Positions 42,901-51,592 of a stretch of DNA of 64,000 bases are shown in pieces. Numbering within the stretch: position 1 is the first letter of the stretch; each line of letters opens with the position of its first letter. Both the position numbers and the translations under genes were made by a program. The stretch comes from Granulicella pectinivorans (GTDB taxonomy: Bacteria > Acidobacteriota > Terriglobia > Terriglobales > Acidobacteriaceae). Under the pieces are notes generated by a model. It did not search any database. It was given only the letters and a program-made list of their open reading frames with translations, and was not told where the DNA came from. The DNA lies in the NCBI RefSeq assembly GCF_900114625.1, contig NZ_FOZL01000001.1, positions 1,984,001 to 2,048,000 on the forward strand. Direction: 5' to 3'.

Positions 42901-45828
42901 GGTACGACGCCGGTGGTGGGCGCCGCGATAACGCTCACTGTGGCGGGCGGAGTGCTGGGGGTGTGCGGGGCTGTCGCGTGCGTGGTGAAGACAGACACCG
43001 CGGGGCTGGTGGCGACGGCTGTGACGGCGTCGGCTGCGGGAACGGTGGGGATGGGAGCCACGGCTGAGGGGCTTTCGGTGACCACGTCGTTCGCTGCGGT
43101 GGCGGATACGCTGCGCCTTGTGGCGGTGCCTCTGGGGCCGTCGTATGCCGGTGTTCCGACGACGTCGCCGGTCACGATGCAGGTGATCGGCCCGGACGGT
43201 GCGACGCCCGCAGCGGGCGCGGCGGTGAGCATGACGACCTCCATCGGCACGCTGATGGCGTGTGGGTTGCCGACGTGCGGGATGACGGCGGATGCGCAGG
43301 GCATGGTGTCCACGCTGGTGCTGCCGGTGGCCCCGGGCGTGGTGTCGATCTACGCCTCGGCAGGCGGCGGTTCGCTGGGAACCTCGTTCAGCGTGCTGTC
43401 CATGCCTCCGGACATCCTGAAGGTCGTTTCGGTCCCGTCGGGCAAGGTCTACGTGGGAGTCCCTGCGGCGAATCAGTACACCCTGCAGGTATTGCGCGGC
43501 GATGGGCTGACGCCGGAGCCGAAGGTGGTGGTCATCCTTCAGTCTCCGCAGGCTACCCTGAGCCCGTTGTGCGGAACCGTGTGCGGCAAGACCTCGGACG
43601 CGAACGGACGGATTACCGTGACTGTGACGCCACTGGTGAGCGGTACGAACACGATTCAGGCGTTCATGCTGTACGGAGGCCAGGCGACTTCGACGTTCAG
43701 CGTGCTGCCGATGCCGCCCAATACGCTGACGGTAACGTCGACCCCGGCGAACGGATCCGCGGTGGGGAAAGTGGCTGCTGCTCCGTTTGCGGTGCAGGTG
43801 ATGATGGGCGACGGCAGAACACCATCGGCGAACGCGGCTGCCTTGCTGACGGCGACCGGAGGCGTGCTGGGGGCGTGCGGTGCGGCCTCGTGCCATGTGA
43901 CGACGGATGCTCAGGGCATGGTGTCCACGACGGTGACCCCGACCGTGGTGGGTACGATCTTGCTGGCAGCGTCTTCGGGTGGATCCGCCACGCAGACCAC
44001 GTTTACGTCCGCGCTTTCGCCCGATGTGTTGACGGTGGTCTCGGCTCCGTCGGACGGCGCAATGGCCGGAAGCCCTGCATCGTTGCCGTTTGCTGTGAAG
44101 ACGGTGCGTTGGGACGGCACGGCGGCAGCCGGGGAGGCGGTGACGCTGACGGCGGTGGGCGGGACGTTGGGGGCGTGTGGGTTGGCGTTGTGCGTCGTCA
44201 CGGCGGATGCCTCGGGCATGGTTTCGACGGCGGTAACGCCCACGGCCATGGGAACGGTCGGGCTGGCGGCTGCGGCGGTTGGCGGGACGGCGACGGCGTC
44301 GTTTACCGCGACTTCGCTTCCTCCGGATGTGTTGACCGTCCATGCGATCCCGGCGAGTGGCGGATACCCGGGAAGGGTCGCGCACGGAGCGTTCCGGGTA
44401 GCGGCTGTGTTGTGGGATGGCACGGTCGCGGCTGGAGCAGCGGTGACGGTCACCGCTACGAATGGGATTCTTGCGGCTTGCGGTGCGGCCTCGTGCGTGT
44501 TGACGGCGGATGCCTCGGGAGTCGTCTCGACCGCGGTGACGCCGGTGGCGGCAGGCCTGGTTGTGTTGACGGCGTCGGCTGGCGGCGGCAGCGTGAGCGC
44601 CTCGTTGACGGCCGTGGCGATCCCTCCGGATGTGCTGAGCCTGGTCTCGGTTCCCGGGAGCGGAGGGTATGTCGGCGTGGCGGCCTCCGGGTCGTTCGTG
44701 GTCAAGGTAGTGCTGGGGGATGGGACGCCTGGGGCGGGCGCGGCGGTGACCATCACGGCGAGCGGAGGCACTTTGGCGTGTGGAGGCGCATCGTGCGTGT
44801 TGACGGCGGATGCGACCGGCGTGGTCTCGACGGCGGTGACGCCCGCGATCGTCGGGACGGTGGGGCTGACGGCATCGGCTGGCGGTGGGGCGGTGAGCGG
44901 ATCGTTTACGGCGGTGGCGGCCCCGGTGGATGTGCTGACAGTGCTGTCGATTCCGGGCAATGGAGCCTATGTGGGGGACGTGGCGGCGATGCCGCTTCGC
45001 ATCAAGGTCTTCCTTGGCGACGGGGTGACGACGGCTGCCGGTGTACCGGTGACGTTGACCGCGACGGGAGCGTCGCTGGGGGCATGCGGAACGTCGTTGT
45101 GTGTCATGACCGCCGATTCCGGGGGGATGGTGTCGACGACCGTGACGCCGTTAAGTGCTGGAACGGTGGCGTTACGAGCCTCGGCGGGAGGCGGGGTGGT
45201 TGCGGTGTCGTTTACTGCGGTCGAGCATCTGCGGGCCGTCACGATGGTGCGGGCCGTGGAGTATGTCGCGCCCGGGGCGGTGGTGAACTGGGCTCCGCAG
45301 GCGATCGCGACGGTGGATGGTGTCCCTGTCGCTGAGCCGGTGAACTGGACGTTCGGAGTTGGGATGGCGACGGCTCCGAACGGGGCGTCTCTTGGGCCTC
45401 TCCCCGCTGGGGCCACAGCCTCTGGCACCGCGTGCGCGTGGGGGAACGTCTGCGCGACATTCTCGGCGGTCGCGGTGGACGAAGCTGTCTGGCAGATTGC
45501 CGTGGTGAGCGGCGGTGGACAGGTCTCGGCGGTGGGTGGGGCGTTCGATCCGGTGGTCGCCCGGGTCGTCGATGGCGCGGGGCATGGGATCGCCGGTGCG
45601 GTCGTGGCCGTCCGTCAGGCTGTGCATGGCTATGTGAGCTGCCCGGATACGGGACGCTGTCCGGTTGGGCCTCTGCTGCAGACGTCCACGGCGACCGCGA
45701 CCACGGATGCGGACGGATTGATCCAGGTGACTCCTCTGGTGGCCGTTGGTGAAGGCGAGACGACCGGGATCGTACTGACGGCGGGCGACCATGGCTTCTT
45801 TAGCACGTCCATGTCGATAGTGCCTTAG
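39916..45828 (+). CDS. Giant exported Ig-repeat protein with degenerate matrixin domain
   Basis: This is a 1970-residue secreted protein. Residues 1-24 are a signal peptide. Residues about 35-275 resemble a matrixin-like metalloprotease domain, but the HExxHxxGxxH site is replaced. Arg199, Ala200, Arg203 and Trp209 stand where His, Glu, His and His are expected, while Gly206 is kept (RAFGRILGVGW). Residues about 565-645 are an IPT/TIG domain (GVITITGMGFRSGNAVTVNG). Residues 649-1772 are eleven Ig-like repeats of about 95-105 residues, most starting DVLxVxSxP. Each carries a Cys pair 5-7 residues apart (for example CGGASSC) followed by TxDxxGxVxT. The C-terminal 200 residues add another Ig-like domain. 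It is probably an adhesin or surface scaffold. Confidence 0.85.
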   Translation: MGRDRRCPVLAAVLLLLMVTTAFAGGPRWVAGAPYFSSSVAGNAVVWGTTNLRYSTDPGDLSVSVNHAAADALVATAAASWNVSVSAMVVSQAGVLGEDVNGSNVFMGASGPVFPADVQASNAASIPVAVIYDADGAVTDTLLGGGASDPGNCRQTAVTESVDGISSAGKITHALLVVNGRCTGAAPEMQKELTYRLVRAFGRILGVGWSQLNENVFTGTPQPTAAQAMHWPVMHPIDVMCGPYAYQCLPQPLVLRPDDIATMVSMYPESGADAGKTYSFQSAAPISGNLTFPNGQGMAGVNLVEHRFNISALVMDMFEETSAVSGYRFQRQGATPVAAKGTSVEGSQGYLYNPYEGRYDLPWIPLEQTWYENVYITAEPVNPLYVGQYGVGPYGGLAQVTPSGSVVNWMTTIGSTRYAATVNIGVTNAVAACTAAGDGTEAAPVSVDPSGTWQGAMCGYAHTAWSKLAVKAGRTLTVEMTALDEQGLATTGKMQPIFGVWVGTDGTGTLPTVASASTPLNTETLGMTALTIVNPSARTLRMGFGDARGDGRPDYAYKARVLYADTVTPAVVPASGGVITITGMGFRSGNAVTVNGVAATVTSWSANTIVAVAPAMAGPIAAADVTVTDLSTAGTTTIGGGIAYSGTVLPNVLSVISVPPDGSLLGIATSASFAVKVLLADGVSPAAGVGVTVSATHGAVLMGCGGASGCTLTTDPAGMVKTAVMPSLGGTVALAASVGAATATASFVAGSRAADVLRVTSLPAGLAYVGIAAGLPLIVQAMLGDGVTPDAGAQVSLAAAGAGLGGCGGASSCVLTADGLGLVATTVIPHAPGLVSLQATAGGGSVSASFGAVAMPADVLHVVSAPGNGATMGTAAAQVFQVQTILGDGVTPAAGAAVALTAAGAAFTACGGASSCMLTADAAGMVTSGVIPGLATGATGSVTLTAAAGGGRVQTAFTTTAPLPDRLEVMSVPASFALAGVAAPGAFSVRLVRGDGTTPVVGAAITLTVAGGVLGVCGAVACVVKTDTAGLVATAVTASAAGTVGMGATAEGLSVTTSFAAVADTLRLVAVPLGPSYAGVPTTSPVTMQVIGPDGATPAAGAAVSMTTSIGTLMACGLPTCGMTADAQGMVSTLVLPVAPGVVSIYASAGGGSLGTSFSVLSMPPDILKVVSVPSGKVYVGVPAANQYTLQVLRGDGLTPEPKVVVILQSPQATLSPLCGTVCGKTSDANGRITVTVTPLVSGTNTIQAFMLYGGQATSTFSVLPMPPNTLTVTSTPANGSAVGKVAAAPFAVQVMMGDGRTPSANAAALLTATGGVLGACGAASCHVTTDAQGMVSTTVTPTVVGTILLAASSGGSATQTTFTSALSPDVLTVVSAPSDGAMAGSPASLPFAVKTVRWDGTAAAGEAVTLTAVGGTLGACGLALCVVTADASGMVSTAVTPTAMGTVGLAAAAVGGTATASFTATSLPPDVLTVHAIPASGGYPGRVAHGAFRVAAVLWDGTVAAGAAVTVTATNGILAACGAASCVLTADASGVVSTAVTPVAAGLVVLTASAGGGSVSASLTAVAIPPDVLSLVSVPGSGGYVGVAASGSFVVKVVLGDGTPGAGAAVTITASGGTLACGGASCVLTADATGVVSTAVTPAIVGTVGLTASAGGGAVSGSFTAVAAPVDVLTVLSIPGNGAYVGDVAAMPLRIKVFLGDGVTTAAGVPVTLTATGASLGACGTSLCVMTADSGGMVSTTVTPLSAGTVALRASAGGGVVAVSFTAVEHLRAVTMVRAVEYVAPGAVVNWAPQAIATVDGVPVAEPVNWTFGVGMATAPNGASLGPLPAGATASGTACAWGNVCATFSAVAVDEAVWQIAVVSGGGQVSAVGGAFDPVVARVVDGAGHGIAGAVVAVRQAVHGYVSCPDTGRCPVGPLLQTSTATATTDADGLIQVTPLVAVGEGETTGIVLTAGDHGFFSTSMSIVP
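41860..45235 (+). repeat. Eleven coding repeats, about 300 nt each
   Basis: The repeats encode Ig-like domains of the Big-1 type. The units between about 44027 and 45235 are the most alike at DNA and protein level, suggesting recent internal duplication. The Cys pair is retained in all eleven. Confidence 0.8.
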
Positions 45829-45898
45829 CAGTCGCACGATCGGAAGTTCGTTTGCTCCTGCTCCTGCATCTGATGGAATGAGAGCAGCGAGGAAACTC

Positions 45899-47281
45899 AT
45901 GGCGAATGCAGGACAGGGATTGGTGCGGAAGCGTGTGGTGGTACTGGGTGGCGGTTTTGGCGGTATCAACGCGGCGATGGGGCTTGCGCATATGCCCATC
46001 GACGTGACGCTGGTGGACCGGAAGAACCATCACACGTTTCAGCCGTTGCTGTACCAGGTGGCGCTGGCGGTGTTGTCGCCGGCCGATATCGCCCAGCCGA
46101 TCCGGTCGATTCTGCGCGAGCACAAGAACATCGACGTGCTGATGGACGAGGCCGTCGGTTTCGACGTCGCCGACCGCAGGGTGAAGCTGAAGTCGGGCTC
46201 GGAGCTCGAGTACGACTACCTGATCGTCGCGACGGGCTCGACGCACTCCTACTTCGGCAACGATGAGTGGGCGAAGCTGGCTCCCGGGTTGAAGACGGTG
46301 GAAGATGCCACGGAGATTCGGCGGCGCGTGCTGCTGGCGTTCGAGCTGGCGGAGCGACAGATGCTGGAGACTGGCAAGCACCCGGGCCTGAACTTCGTGG
46401 TGGTGGGCGGCGGTCCCACGGGCGTGGAGCTTGCCGGTGCGATCTCGGATATCTCGAAGCTGTACATGAAGAAGGACTTCCGGCACATCAATCCATCGAC
46501 CGCGAAGGTAATGATTGTGGAGGGGTCGCCAAAGCTGCTGGCGGCGTATCCGCCGGACCTGCAGGCGGCTGCCCAAAGGCAGTTGGCGGAGCTCGGCGTT
46601 GAGGTCAGGCTGGGGGTGCATGTCACCGATATCCAGCCGGGCTACGTGATCGCAAACGGCGAAAAGATCGACTCTGTCTGCACGCTGTGGGCGGCAGGTG
46701 TGCAAGCGTCACCGCTGGGCAAGCTGCTTGGTTTCGAGACGGACCGCAAGGGCTGCGTGCTGGTGGACAAGTACCTGAACCCGCCGGGGCATCCGGAGAT
46801 CTATATTTGCGGCGACCTTGCGCACGTCGAGCAGGACGGCAAGCAGGTCCCTGGCGTCGCTCAGCCGGCCATGCAGATGGGCGCGTACGCGGCAAAGCGG
46901 ATCGGCAAGATGCTCGCGGAGGAGCGCGGGTCCGACGGTCCGAGGAAGGATCCCGGCTTCCGCTACTTCGACAAGGGCGATATGGCGACGATCGGGCGCA
47001 AGGCTGCCGTGGCCAAGATCGAGTGGCCGTTCAAGGCGCACTGGAGCGGCTTTCCCGCCTGGATGACCTGGCTGGTGGTCCACGTCTTCTTCCTCATCGG
47101 CTTCCGCAACCGCCTGAGTGTCTTTCGCCAGTGGGCGTGGACCTACGTGACCTTCAGTGACGGTGCTCGCCTGATCACGGGCTCGCAGGAGCTTCCCGGG
47201 TGGGAGGTGCAGGAGGGTGTGGCCGAGATGCTGCCTGTGTCGGCCAAGCCTCTGGATCTGGGGTCGCCGAAGAGCAACTAA
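45899..47281 (+). CDS. ndh: Type II NADH:quinone dehydrogenase
   Basis: This 460-residue single-subunit flavoenzyme oxidises NADH and reduces quinone at the membrane face without pumping protons. FAD binding is shown by VVVLGGGFGGINAAMGL near residue 14 and NAD binding by FVVVGGGPTGVELAGA. HTFQPLLYQVA is the NDH-2 signature, and PEIYICGDLAHVE and VPGVAQPAMQMG complete the FAD site. A C-terminal membrane-anchoring segment is WMTWLVVHVFFLIGFRNR. The ATG at 45899 is preferred to one at 45878 because GAGGA lies just upstream. It ends 11 nt from the convergent zinc-ribbon gene. Confidence 0.94.
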   Translation: MANAGQGLVRKRVVVLGGGFGGINAAMGLAHMPIDVTLVDRKNHHTFQPLLYQVALAVLSPADIAQPIRSILREHKNIDVLMDEAVGFDVADRRVKLKSGSELEYDYLIVATGSTHSYFGNDEWAKLAPGLKTVEDATEIRRRVLLAFELAERQMLETGKHPGLNFVVVGGGPTGVELAGAISDISKLYMKKDFRHINPSTAKVMIVEGSPKLLAAYPPDLQAAAQRQLAELGVEVRLGVHVTDIQPGYVIANGEKIDSVCTLWAAGVQASPLGKLLGFETDRKGCVLVDKYLNPPGHPEIYICGDLAHVEQDGKQVPGVAQPAMQMGAYAAKRIGKMLAEERGSDGPRKDPGFRYFDKGDMATIGRKAAVAKIEWPFKAHWSGFPAWMTWLVVHVFFLIGFRNRLSVFRQWAWTYVTFSDGARLITGSQELPGWEVQEGVAEMLPVSAKPLDLGSPKSN

Positions 47282-47292
47282 GACAGAAGCGT

Positions 47293-47661
47293 TTAGTCGC
47301 CGATGTCTTCGTGCGTATCGTCGTCGAAGCGGTTTTGGTGCTGGATGGGCCGCGGACCGGCGGCTGGAGAGACCGGCTGGGCTTGCCGCGCGGCGAAGTC
47401 GAAGCTTGGCTCGACGTAGGCTTTAGGCCCCTTCATGCCATAGCGCTTGATCTTTTTCTCGCCACGAATCTTGCTGTTCCAGGTGAATCGGCAGGCTCCG
47501 CAGGCCCATGGGAAGTAGCCCAGGAAGGGCATGATCTGCTTCTGCACAAAGCCCCTGCGCTTGACGCGGGAGCCGCGCAGTTCACCGCACTTCGGGCATT
47601 TGACCTTGAGGTCGGCTTCGGAGGCAGCGTGCGGGAGAATCTGGCCGGAATCGGAGCTCAT
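47293..47661 (-). CDS. Zinc-ribbon protein of unknown function
   Basis: This 122-residue protein contains two CxxC pairs (KCPKCGELRGS near residue 21 and WACGACRFTW near residue 53) separated by about 30 residues. This is the pattern of a four-cysteine zinc ribbon. The sequence between, RRGFVQKQIMPFLGYFPW, is hydrophobic and aromatic. The tail is acidic (DDDTHEDIGD). It could be a nucleic-acid or membrane-associated protein. It is divergent from the sensor-like gene and convergent with ndh. No family name was recognised. Confidence 0.7.
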   Translation of the reverse strand: MSSDSGQILPHAASEADLKVKCPKCGELRGSRVKRRGFVQKQIMPFLGYFPWACGACRFTWNSKIRGEKKIKRYGMKGPKAYVEPSFDFAARQAQPVSPAAGPRPIQHQNRFDDDTHEDIGD

Positions 47662-47693
47662 CGCGGAAGGGAAACCTCGGTACTGATCTCAGG

Positions 47694-47730
47694 GTAATGA
47701 TTACTGCAAACCTGAATGTTACGGCAGTAA
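47694..47730. promoter_or_regulatory. Candidate operator with nested inverted repeats
   Basis: Between two divergent genes, GTAATGATTAC (47694-47704) is nearly palindromic. TTACTGC (47701-47707) is repeated inverted as GCAGTAA (47724-47730) with a 16-nt spacer. Such paired half sites suggest a dimeric regulator, not identified here. Confidence 0.35.
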
Positions 47731-47764
47731 GCCGTCAAAGGAAAGTGCGGCCGGTTGAAATGCG

Positions 47765-48565
47765 ATGCGCCAGTACCGTGCGCCGAACAATCGGAACGTG
47801 TTCTTGCGGGTGGACGGGTACGATGGCAAAGAGGGACCGCCGCCGGTGTATGACTTCAAGAAGTTCGACCAGAGCCAGATGATCGCGGCGAGCAAGTCGC
47901 TACGGCATCTTGGCCGCCGCAGCAACTCGATGGAAGAGGCTGCGAACGAGGTTGTGGCCTACCTGTACAAGGCGTTCCTGCAGGAGGGCAAGGGCGAGTC
48001 CGCGTGTGCCCTGGTGCGATGTTTCAAAACGGAACGCTACGGCGCGTTGCCGGACGACCTGAAGCAGGCGGCGCGGGCCGGGATGGACGGCGCGGAGCTC
48101 GAGCCGTCGATGCCGTGTCTCGTTCTGCTCGCCTCGCGCGGTGTGCGGCCGGAGTGGAACGACCGTCACCGATCAAAGGCCCACAAGGCGATTCCCGCGA
48201 CGATGATGGCCGAAGCACCCATGATCGCCAGGCTGATTGAGCAGATGGGTCTTGAGGCCGAGAACCTGCAGGAACAGGTTCCGGACAGGCTGGTCGCGCT
48301 TGAACGGAGGTCGTTCAACGTCTTCCATGTCATCGAGGCGCGTGGAAGCCGCTTTGTGCCGGCGCAGGAAGAGTTCGTGATTCCCTATGGTGTGCGGTCG
48401 GTGATCGGCTTCGGTGGCGTGTTGCCGGGCGGCGAACTCTTTTGTGTGCTGATCTTCTCGACCGTCCGCATCGAGGAAGTCGTCGCGGAGCTCTTCCCGA
48501 CGCTCGGGCTCGGGGTCAAGATGGCTCTGCTGGGACATGTGGGGCGACGTATCTTCTCCAACTGA
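47765..48565 (+). CDS. Stand-alone sensory-like domain protein
   Basis: This 266-residue soluble protein has no membrane span and no kinase or DNA-binding domain. Features are RRSNSMEEAANEVVAYLYKAF, ACALVRCFKTERYGALP, SMPCLVLLASRGVRPEWNDR, LERRSFNVFHVIEARGSRF, PAQEEFVIPYGVRSVIGFGG and PGGELFCVLIFSTVRI. From memory, this arrangement occurs as an N-terminal sensor in PAS/histidine kinases of cyanobacteria and others and resembles a GAF-like module. Here it stands alone. The ATG at 47765 has a weak ribosome site. The ligand is unknown. Confidence 0.65.
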   Translation: MRQYRAPNNRNVFLRVDGYDGKEGPPPVYDFKKFDQSQMIAASKSLRHLGRRSNSMEEAANEVVAYLYKAFLQEGKGESACALVRCFKTERYGALPDDLKQAARAGMDGAELEPSMPCLVLLASRGVRPEWNDRHRSKAHKAIPATMMAEAPMIARLIEQMGLEAENLQEQVPDRLVALERRSFNVFHVIEARGSRFVPAQEEFVIPYGVRSVIGFGGVLPGGELFCVLIFSTVRIEEVVAELFPTLGLGVKMALLGHVGRRIFSN

Positions 48566-48587
48566 CGCGTCGCCCCTGCGGTTCGCC

Positions 48588-50225
<1,638 letters not shown>

Positions 50226-50321
50226 GGTCAAATCCTCATGGTCACTATATCTGGTCGCAAATCATCCAACCAGCATGGCTCATCCTGATGTATCCCCGTC
50301 GAGTCCGTCTTCGAGGCGGAA

Positions 50322-51536
50322 TCACTCGCTTTCCCGCCCGGCGCGGTACTTCTCGACCCAATCCAGAAACTCCGGCAACGGGAGCGGCTTGCTGACGTAG
50401 TATCCCTGGGCAATGTCGCATCCATTCAGACGGAGAAATTCAAGCTGGGTTGCGGTCTCGACTCCTTCAGCGACAACCTTCATCCCAAGCTCATGTCCAA
50501 TCTCGATCGTCTTCGCAACCATCACGCGATCGCGATCCGTCTCGCTCATATTCTGTACGAAGGACTTGTCGATCTTCAGCTCTGTTGCTGGAATATGGTT
50601 GAGCTGCTGCATCATCGAGTACCCCGTGCCAAAGTCGTCGATCGAAAGCTGCACACCCTTTAGCCGCAGACGGGTCAGTACGTCCAGCGTACGTGCGAGC
50701 TCCTTGATCAGCCCACTCTCGGTGATCTCCAGAATCACCTGGTTCGATTTGACACCGGACTCCCGAATCAGTGCCGCCATCTTGTCCGGAAAACGCAGGT
50801 CGTGCAGCGACGATACCGATACATTCAGCGATAACCTCAGGTTGCTGCCACCCTTCTCCATCAGCTGCTTCAAATCCGTAAGCCCGCGCATCAACACGAT
50901 CCATCCGAGGGGATCGATCAGTCCTATCTGCTCCATCCTTGGAATAAAGTCGTCCGGAAAGACGATCCCGTGCTTGGGATGTTGCCAACGCACCAGACCC
51001 TCCACCCCCTTGACGGCGCCGCTCTTGATGTCAATCTGCGGCTGGTAGTACAGGATGAATTCCTGATTCAGGATCGCGTTCTGAAGTTCCACGTCCGTCA
51101 TCGCGATCTTCGCCTGCGCGGAGGCTCGGGTGTGTGTATGGATCTTCGCTGCCCCATCCGGCAGCGTTTGTTTCTTCAGCATCGCTTCCAACTCGGTCAT
51201 GCGGAACGGTTTTTCGAGATGACCGACGACACGCAGTCCGAGTTCGTTCGCCATCTCCTCGGCGGTCTCCATGATGCGCCTTCCCACGCCGCTGATCAGC
51301 ACGATCCCGGTCTTGCATTGCTGCTCACCCAGCAACCGCAATAGCTCCACTCCGTCGGTCTCCGGCATGACCAGATCGAGCAGGATAAGAGCCGTTTCCG
51401 GCGTCAAAGCCTGGAGGAACTCCGGGATCTGTGTCGTTGCAAGGCAGTTCAACCCCACCGCTTCCGCGGTCGCGGAGACGAACTCGCAAATATCGAAATC
51501 GTCATCGATGACCAGAATGCTCGGCTTGATCGTCAT
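50322..51536 (-). CDS. REC-EAL response regulator (c-di-GMP phosphodiesterase type)
   Basis: This 404-residue protein has an N-terminal receiver domain (ILVIDDDFDICEFV; the phosphorylated Asp is in LILLDLVMPETDG; HLEKPF) and a C-terminal EAL domain. The EAL signature reads EGLVRWQHP. Other c-di-GMP-phosphodiesterase blocks are present: LNVSVSS, ILEITESG, IDDFGTGYSMMQQL, LKIDKSF, VVAEGVET and GYYVSKPLP, so the enzyme is probably active. There is no GGDEF domain. The ATG at 51536 has GAGAGA upstream; a GTG at 51548 is an alternative. It lies 56 nt behind the hybrid histidine kinase gene and is likely its output partner. Confidence 0.92.
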   Translation of the reverse strand: MTIKPSILVIDDDFDICEFVSATAEAVGLNCLATTQIPEFLQALTPETALILLDLVMPETDGVELLRLLGEQQCKTGIVLISGVGRRIMETAEEMANELGLRVVGHLEKPFRMTELEAMLKKQTLPDGAAKIHTHTRASAQAKIAMTDVELQNAILNQEFILYYQPQIDIKSGAVKGVEGLVRWQHPKHGIVFPDDFIPRMEQIGLIDPLGWIVLMRGLTDLKQLMEKGGSNLRLSLNVSVSSLHDLRFPDKMAALIRESGVKSNQVILEITESGLIKELARTLDVLTRLRLKGVQLSIDDFGTGYSMMQQLNHIPATELKIDKSFVQNMSETDRDRVMVAKTIEIGHELGMKVVAEGVETATQLEFLRLNGCDIAQGYYVSKPLPLPEFLDWVEKYRAGRESE

Positions 51537-51592
51537 CGTCTCTCTCACTTTTTAGAGCTTGTCCTGCTCCGAGGTCTTCAAGTCCATCCTCC

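Noticed and set aside
41860..45235. Regular 300-nt repeats considered as a CRISPR or satellite array
   Set aside because: The repeats are in frame, encode Ig-like domains and lie inside one open gene. Unit length and divergence do not fit CRISPR.
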